Origin: Kiritimatiellia bacterium
GTDB lineage: Bacteria > Verrucomicrobiota > Kiritimatiellia > RFP12 > UBA3636
DNA length: 8,769 nt
Direction: 5' to 3'
Assembly: GCA_017476965.1 (NCBI GenBank)
Contig: JAFUXX010000321.1
Span: 1 to 8,769, forward strand
The first letter of the stretch is position 1, and every line of letters begins with the position of its first letter. Positions 5,526 to 8,769 of the stretch are shown here, piece by piece. The position numbers and the translations under genes were made by a program. The notes below the pieces were generated by a model, which saw only the letters and a program-made list of their open reading frames with translations, did no database searches and was not told the origin of the DNA.

Positions 5526-6560
5526 TTAGTTTTTCTTTTCGAGCAGGGCCGGATCGAATTTCATGCCGAGCGAGAGGCCCATCTGCTGGAGCTTGTCCTT
5601 GATCTCCAGGAGGGACTTCTTGCCGAAGTTGCGGAACTTGAGCATGTCCGATTCCTGCTTCTGGCAGAGTTCGCCCACCGTGGTGATGTTGGCGTTGTTG
5701 AGGCAGTTGGCCGAACGCACGGAGAGCTCGATCTCGTTGACCGAGAGGTTGAGCTTGCTCGCGAGGTCTTCCTGGTTCACCGCCGGGGATTCGGCCTTCG
5801 GCGCTTCGACCGATTCCTTGCGGACGTCGGCGAACACGTCGAGGTGGCTGCGGAGGATTTCGGCGGCGCGCACGAGGGCGTCGTCCGGCGAAATGCGGCC
5901 GTCGGTCGTCACGTCGAGCTCGAGCTTCTCGTAGTCGGTCTGCTGGCCGATGCGCTGGGGCGACACGTCGAAGTTGACGCGCGAGACCGGCGAGTAGATC
6001 CTGTCGATCGGGATGAGGCCGATTTCGGTCTGGCGGCGGCGGCGGGCCGGATCGTTGGGATCCGGATCCCACTGCGCGGGGCAGAAGCCGCGGCCGCGCG
6101 TGATGCGCAGCTCGAGCTCGAACTCGCCCTCGGAGTTGACCGTGGCGATGTGGTGCGCGGGGTTGAGCACCTCGATCGCGGAGTTTTCGGCCGCGATGTC
6201 CGCGGCGGTGATCTGGCAGGGACCGGTGCGCTTGATCGTGACGGAGCGCGGCTCGAAGTCGTCCTCCGCGGCGCCGGAGCACTTCACGAGGACCTTCTTG
6301 AGCGCGAGCACGATGTCCGTCACGTCTTCCTTCACGCCGGGGAGCGCGCAGAATTCGTGCGGCGCGCCGGCGAGGCGGATGGCGGAAATCGCCCAGCCCT
6401 CGATCGATGAGAGCAGGACGCGGCGGAGCGAGTTGCCGATCGTGCGGGCGTAGCCGATCTCGAACGGACCGGACGTGTAGCGCCCGAACGTCGCGGTCGC
6501 GGACGAGGCGTCCTTGACCACCCTTTCGGGCATCTTGAAATCGTGGAGGCGGATTGGCAT
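5526..6560 (-). CDS. rpoA: DNA-directed RNA polymerase alpha subunit
   Basis: Alpha dimerises to nucleate RNA polymerase assembly and contacts promoter DNA and activators. The 344-aa protein has an N-terminal dimerisation domain (about 1-245) with TIGNSLRRVLLSSIEGWA (about 40-57) and RGRGFCPA, a linker rich in Glu, Ala, Pro and Ser (about 246-262), and a C-terminal domain (about 263-335). The C-terminal DNA-binding residues match E. coli Arg265, Asn268, Cys269, Gly296, Lys298 and Ser299 as R282, N285, C286, G313, K315 and S316, so it should bind UP elements; a suitable A-tract region lies upstream of this operon's promoter. An open frame extends 81 codons further upstream, but MPIRLHDFKMPERV at 6560 is the correct start and AGGA lies nine nt before it. 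An unusually long 128-nt gap separates it from rpsD. Confidence 0.98.
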   Translation of the reverse strand: MPIRLHDFKMPERVVKDASSATATFGRYTSGPFEIGYARTIGNSLRRVLLSSIEGWAISAIRLAGAPHEFCALPGVKEDVTDIVLALKKVLVKCSGAAEDDFEPRSVTIKRTGPCQITAADIAAENSAIEVLNPAHHIATVNSEGEFELELRITRGRGFCPAQWDPDPNDPARRRRQTEIGLIPIDRIYSPVSRVNFDVSPQRIGQQTDYEKLELDVTTDGRISPDDALVRAAEILRSHLDVFADVRKESVEAPKAESPAVNQEDLASKLNLSVNEIELSVRSANCLNNANITTVGELCQKQESDMLKFRNFGKKSLLEIKDKLQQMGLSLGMKFDPALLEKKN

Positions 6561-6622
6561 GTTCTTTCGTCCTTTCCTCCCGGCCTCCGCGCCGCGGCTC
6601 CGGAACGCGCCGGAATCTCGCG

Positions 6623-6638
6623 GCGCCCGGCCGGGCGC
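6623..6638. other. Perfect 16-bp GC palindrome between rpsD and rpoA
   Basis: GCGCCCGGCCGGGCGC is an exact palindrome in the 128-nt rpsD-rpoA gap. As RNA it could fold with a small central loop and about six GC pairs. It lies 63 nt before the rpoA start. It may be an mRNA processing or translational control element, or simply a GC-rich chance palindrome. Confidence 0.4.
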
Positions 6639-6671
6639 GTTTGTGGGCGGGAAAACGGAAAAGAGGGCCGG

Positions 6672-6686
6672 CCCGCTCGGGGCGGG
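6672..6686 (-). other. Hairpin just after the rpsD stop, possible attenuator
   Basis: On the minus strand CCCGC and GCGGG pair around CCCGA, two nt after the rpsD TAG (6689-6691). About seven nt beyond the stem come CTCTTTTCC and then GTTTTCCC. The stem is only five pairs and the T-runs are offset, so a weak attenuator or RNA processing site is more likely than a full terminator. Confidence 0.35.
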
Positions 6687-6688
6687 AC

Positions 6689-7303
6689 CTAGCGGGAGTA
6701 GAGTTCGACGACGGTCTGCATGTCGATCGTCTCGGGAACCTCGGAAGGCTCCGGAGCGCGGGCGAACGTGCCGGTCTTCGTTTCTTCGTCGAACTCGAGC
6801 CAATCGCAGGAAGCGCCGCGCGGGTGCTTCAGCGAATCGGCGACGGCCTCCATGCCGCGGTCGCGTTCGCGGATGCCGACCTTCTGGCCGGGGCGGACGA
6901 GAGCGGACGGGATGCCGACCACCTTGCCGTCGACCGCGACGTGGCGGTGGACGACGAGCTGGCGCGCGGCGGCGCGCGTCGGAGCGAGCCCGAGGCGGTA
7001 CACCACGTTGTCGAGACGGCTCTCGCAGATCTGCAGCAGCAGGTCGGCGGTGTTGCCCTTGCGGGCGCGCGCGATTTCGTAGAAGCGGCGGAACTGCTTC
7101 TCCAGCATGCCGTAGACCTGCTTGGCCTTCTGCTTCTGCAGGAGCTGGTTGCCGTAGTCGGAGACCTTCTTGCGGCGCGTCTTGTTGGCCGGACCGTGCT
7201 GCCCGGGAGGGAAGTTGCGGCGGTCGAGGTACTTGTCGGGCCCGAAGAGGGGCTCGCCGAAACGACGGGAAATCTTGGTTCTGGGACCGGTGTAGCGTGC
7301 CAT
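6689..7303 (-). CDS. rpsD: 30S ribosomal protein S4
   Basis: S4 binds 16S rRNA early in small-subunit assembly and in several bacteria represses its own alpha operon. The 204-aa protein matches the E. coli length (206). It has MARYTGPRTKISRR at the start, PPGQHG (32-37), SDYGNQL (48-54), the S4 RNA-binding domain from about 96 (SRLDNVVYRLGLAPTRAAARQLV) and the terminal VVELYSR. The zinc-binding cysteines of the C-plus form are absent: only C93 and C166 occur, so this is the zinc-independent C-minus type. The start at 7303 is fixed by AGGAGG in the last codons of rpsK, two nt of spacer after the rpsK stop. Open frame upstream of this start is read-through of rpsK in another frame. Confidence 0.98.
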   Translation of the reverse strand: MARYTGPRTKISRRFGEPLFGPDKYLDRRNFPPGQHGPANKTRRKKVSDYGNQLLQKQKAKQVYGMLEKQFRRFYEIARARKGNTADLLLQICESRLDNVVYRLGLAPTRAAARQLVVHRHVAVDGKVVGIPSALVRPGQKVGIRERDRGMEAVADSLKHPRGASCDWLEFDEETKTGTFARAPEPSEVPETIDMQTVVELYSR

Positions 7304-7305
7304 GG

Positions 7306-7812
7306 TTAGACCCTCCTGCGCTTGCGCTGGCGGCAGCCGTTGTGCGGAACGGGCGTGATGTCGCGGATCAGCGAAACCGCCATGCCGGAGTTGGCGATCG
7401 CGCGGATCGCGCTCTCGCGGCCCGACCCGACGCCCTGGACGAGGATCTCGACCTCGTGCATCCCCTTGGCGATGGCGGCCTTGGCGCATTCCTGCGCCAC
7501 GAGCGTCCCGGCGAAGGCCGTGGACTTGCGCGAACCCTTGAACCCGGCCTTGCCGGCCGAGCTCCACGCCAACACGTTGCCGCGCACGTCCGTGATGCAG
7601 CACTGCGTGTTGTTGAAGGAGGCGTTGATGTGGGCCACGCCGGCGGGAATCGACTTGCGGCGCTTCTTCGCGTCATCCGCGACGGGCGCCTGCGCCTGCA
7701 GGACGTCGCCCATCACGATCTTCATCGCCTCGGAGGGCTCGTTCGCGGCGGGGGCCGGCTTCACGGCGGGCTCCGCGGCGGCGGCCTCGGGGGCTTTCGT
7801 TTCTTCAGCCAT
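7306..7812 (-). CDS. rpsK: 30S ribosomal protein S11 with N-terminal extension
   Basis: S11 sits on the small-subunit platform near the mRNA exit. The S11 core is complete: [12 protein letters not shown] (57-68), [35 protein letters not shown], and [13 protein letters not shown] at the end. The protein has 168 residues against about 125-130 usual, because of an N-terminal extension of some 40 residues rich in Ala, Pro and Glu ([20 protein letters not shown] and onward) before [10 protein letters not shown]. Internal ATGs at residues 30 and 34 lack well-spaced ribosome-binding sites, and the long start lies 30 nt after rpsM, so the extension is probably translated, although its own Shine-Dalgarno (a weak AGG) is poor. 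The last codons supply the rpsD Shine-Dalgarno. Confidence 0.96.
   Translation of the reverse strand: MAEETKAPEAAAAEPAVKPAPAANEPSEAMKIVMGDVLQAQAPVADDAKKRRKSIPAGVAHINASFNNTQCCITDVRGNVLAWSSAGKAGFKGSRKSTAFAGTLVAQECAKAAIAKGMHEVEILVQGVGSGRESAIRAIANSGMAVSLIRDITPVPHNGCRQRKRRRV
7311..7317 (-). promoter_or_regulatory. rpsD Shine-Dalgarno inside the end of rpsK
   Basis: On the minus strand AGGAGGG encodes the last Arg-Arg-Val codons of S11 and also forms a near-perfect ribosome-binding site. It is followed by the rpsK stop TAA and the rpsD ATG, giving a spacer of about eight nt. It fixes the rpsD start and implies translational coupling. Confidence 0.85.
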
Positions 7813-7842
7813 GGTGTTTGCCTGGTTGCTGGTTGGAATTCG

Positions 7843-8247
7843 TTACTTCTCGGCGTTCTTCATCGCGTTGCGCTCCGCCTTGTCGCGGACCGCGCCCACG
7901 GTGTGCTTCGCCCCCTTGCGGGTGCGCGCGTTGGTGCGGGTCCGCTGGCCGCGGACCGGAAGGCCCTTGCGGTGGCGGGTGCCGCGGTAGCTGCCGATGG
8001 AGACCAGGCGGCGGATGTTCTGCGAAACTTCGCGGCGCAGGTCGCCTTCGACGTGGAAGTTCGCCTGGATCACCGCGATGATCGCGCGGATTTCGTCCGC
8101 CGAAAGCGTGTTGGCGCGCTTGGCCGGATCGATCTTCGTCTGCTCCAAAATGAACGCGGCGCGGGTCGGCCCGATGCCGTGGATGTACCGGAGCGCGATT
8201 TCGATGCGCTTGTTGTCCGGAATGTCGATGCCCATTAGTCTCGGCAT
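7843..8247 (-). CDS. rpsM: 30S ribosomal protein S13
   Basis: S13 lies in the head of the small subunit, contacts the P-site tRNA and forms bridges to the large subunit. The 134-aa protein has the family opening [26 protein letters not shown], a helix-two-turn-helix region through [18 protein letters not shown], and the diagnostic [28 protein letters not shown] (about 85-112). It is slightly longer than the usual 115-125 residues. Two ATGs are possible; the upstream one at 8247 is chosen because it keeps the conserved residues before GIDIP and has GAGGA (8255-8259) seven nt away. It follows rpmJ by 15 nt and precedes rpsK by 30 nt. Confidence 0.98.
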   Translation of the reverse strand: MPRLMGIDIPDNKRIEIALRYIHGIGPTRAAFILEQTKIDPAKRANTLSADEIRAIIAVIQANFHVEGDLRREVSQNIRRLVSIGSYRGTRHRKGLPVRGQRTRTNARTRKGAKHTVGAVRDKAERNAMKNAEK

Positions 8248-8262
8248 GGCGTTTTCCTCGTG

Positions 8263-8376
8263 TTACCCTTGCTTCTGTTTGTGGCGGGGGTTGTCGCAGA
8301 TCACGCGGACGATCCCCTTGCGGCGGACGATCTTGCACCGTTCGCACAATCTTTTGACTGAACTACGCACCTTCAT
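8263..8376 (-). CDS. rpmJ: 50S ribosomal protein L36
   Basis: L36 is the smallest large-subunit protein and stabilises 23S rRNA. The 37-residue product starts [20 protein letters not shown] and continues through [17 protein letters not shown]. It has the complete zinc ribbon C11, C14, C27 and H32, so it is the zinc-containing form. Length and sequence are standard. GGAGA (8387-8391) is ten nt before the ATG. It is the first gene of the operon here: its usual upstream neighbours (infA, map or secY) are absent, and a promoter-like site lies about 40 nt upstream. Confidence 0.97.
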   Translation of the reverse strand: MKVRSSVKRLCERCKIVRRKGIVRVICDNPRHKQKQG

Positions 8377-8414
8377 CGGCGGTTTTTCTCCGTGTTGGGT
8401 GAAAAGCGGGACGA

Positions 8415-8443
8415 AGTGTAGCGAATGCGCGAGCCAAAATCAA
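8415..8443 (-). promoter_or_regulatory. Likely alpha-operon promoter
   Basis: On the minus strand TTGATT (8438-8443) and TACACT (8415-8420) are separated by exactly 17 nt; each matches the sigma-70 consensus at four of six positions. Transcription would start near 8408 and give a leader of about 30 nt before the rpmJ ATG, leaving little room for a structured S4-binding leader. No competing site of similar quality was seen in the spacer. Confidence 0.6.
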
Positions 8444-8444
8444 G

Positions 8445-8482
8445 AAAAAAATGGAAAATCGGGGATTTTTCGAAAAAAATTT
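8445..8482 (-). promoter_or_regulatory. Phased A-tracts, probable UP element or curved DNA
   Basis: Directly upstream of the -35 box come runs of A or T at 8445-8451, 8455-8458, 8466-8470 and 8473-8479, with a further AAAA overlapping the -35 region at 8436-8439. Their centres are spaced roughly 8 to 12 bp, near one helical turn. In a very GC-rich genome this is conspicuous and fits an UP element for the RNA polymerase alpha C-terminal domain, common at ribosomal promoters. Confidence 0.55.
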
Positions 8483-8523
8483 GCGAAACGGCGGGCATGA
8501 CCGGAGCGTTGGAGGTGATTTTG

Positions 8524-8547
8524 CGCGCAATTTGAAAGAATTGCGCG
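8524..8547. other. Perfect 9-bp inverted repeat upstream of the alpha operon
   Basis: CGCGCAATT (8524-8532) and AATTGCGCG (8539-8547) are exact complements around a six-base loop TGAAAG. It lies roughly 80 bp upstream of the -35 box, within an AT-richer stretch (about 8430-8600) that holds no gene. It could be a regulator-binding site or the hairpin of an upstream transcript; no T-run follows on either strand. Confidence 0.5.
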
Positions 8548-8607
8548 GCTGATTGACTGGGGAGTGAATTGCGGAGATTGAAATTGACTTGAAGAGAAAT
8601 GGGTGGT

Positions 8608-8648
8608 GGAGAGGGGCGACAGTGGGGAGGGGCGACAGTGGGGAGGGG
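8608..8648 (+). repeat. 16-bp tandem repeat with G-quadruplex motif
   Basis: The unit is CGACAGT followed by GGGGAGGGG. CGACAGT occurs at 8617-8623 and 8633-8639, and GGGGAGGGG at 8624-8632 and 8640-8648, with a one-mismatch copy at 8608-8616. From 8624 to 8648 there are four runs of four G with loops of 1, 7 and 1 nt, a canonical intramolecular G-quadruplex pattern on the plus strand, which is the template strand for the alpha operon. Confidence 0.85.
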
Positions 8649-8769
8649 CGACAATCGGCGGCCGACGGCCGACAGCCGCGAGCCGCGAGCCGCGAGCCGA
8701 CACTCGACAATCGGCAGCCGACAGCCGCGAGCCGACAATCGACAATCGGCAGCCGACAGCCGTCGCTCG
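8649..8769. repeat. Heptamer repeat array, continuing past the window edge
   Basis: Seventeen consecutive seven-base units run in register from 8649 to 8767, each starting CG and ending C or T. The forms are CGACAAT (4), CGACAGC (3), CGCGAGC (4), CGGCAGC (2), and single copies of CGGCGGC, CGACGGC, CGACACT and CGTCGCT. A higher-order order is visible: CGACAAT-CGGCAGC-CGACAGC occurs at 8705-8725 and 8740-8760. Open frames on the minus strand through this region are products of the seven-base period and are not genes. Confidence 0.9.

Noticed and set aside
5190..6410. A 406-codon plus-strand open frame opposite rplQ and rpoA
   Set aside because: It is antisense to two unmistakable housekeeping genes and shows no family resemblance; it is a shadow of GC-rich codon use.
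6514..8238. A 574-codon plus-strand open frame opposite rpsD, rpsK and rpsM
   Set aside because: Antisense to three certain ribosomal protein genes, with an Arg/Gly-rich sequence typical of a shadow frame.
8465..8482. AT-rich inverted repeat (ATTTTT-CG-AAAAAAAT) as an intrinsic terminator for an upstream gene
   Set aside because: The stem has no GC pairs outside the loop bases and would be very weak; the A-tracts are better explained as part of the promoter's upstream region.
8363..8745. Three overlapping minus-strand open frames of 101-121 codons at the right edge
   Set aside because: Their N-termini are all variants of the same peptide because a seven-base repeat reads similarly in every frame, and the remainder crosses the rpmJ promoter region. 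No ribosome-binding sites or family resemblance.
8649..8769. Possible CRISPR array
   Set aside because: The units are seven bases, contiguous and without unique spacers; no cas gene is nearby.

Overview
The window is a high-GC bacterial chromosome segment with very GC-rich third codon positions. It holds two unrelated gene blocks facing each other. The S4 is the cysteine-poor bacterial type and the alpha subunit and ribosomal proteins are clearly bacterial. The gene mix (a XylR-like regulator N-terminus, a KDG-kinase-like PfkB protein, a tandem-ACT protein, and an intergenic array of seven-base repeats) is reminiscent of the PVC group, perhaps Kiritimatiellota or Lentisphaerota. That placement is a judgement from protein flavour, not a computed result.

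Left block (1-3844). A divergent promoter region at about 2070-2285 separates two units. Leftward runs a membrane-anchored protein of unknown function (221 aa), a soluble PAS histidine kinase (374 aa) and the N-terminus of a probable XylR-like sugar-responsive regulator, cut by the window edge. Rightward runs a PfkB-family sugar kinase (357 aa) followed by a tandem ACT-domain amino-acid-binding protein (141 aa). Both directions carry candidate extended -10 promoters with the shared core TGGTAT.

Convergence zone (3845-3970). The rightward and leftward units end tail to tail in a GC-rich spacer. It carries a strong hairpin, a direct repeat whose second copy reaches the pyrK stop codon, and G-runs on the minus strand.

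Right block (3971-8376, all leftward). This is the alpha ribosomal operon: rpmJ, rpsM, rpsK, rpsD, rpoA, rplQ. It continues without an obvious break into a small, very basic 79-aa protein I do not recognise, and then a pyrK-type dihydroorotate dehydrogenase electron-transfer subunit. rpmJ (37 aa) is short, but its zinc-ribbon residues are complete. The genes are tightly packed, with Shine-Dalgarno sites embedded in the ends of upstream genes, except for a 128-nt hairpin-bearing gap between rpsD and rpoA.

Right edge (8377-8769). No gene is seen here. It holds a likely strong promoter for the alpha operon (TTGATT-N17-TACACT) with phased A-tracts upstream, a 9-bp inverted repeat, a 16-bp repeat that forms a textbook G-quadruplex motif, and an array of seventeen in-phase heptamers that runs to the window edge. 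The usual upstream neighbours of rpmJ (secY, map, infA) are absent, so the alpha operon appears to be an independently promoted unit here.

The window looks mainly like housekeeping sequence. The most unusual parts are the heptamer/G-quadruplex array, the unrecognised basic protein inside the ribosomal operon, the extended N-terminus of S11 and the repeat-rich convergence zone. I saw no defence system, mobile element, CRISPR array, tRNA or rRNA.
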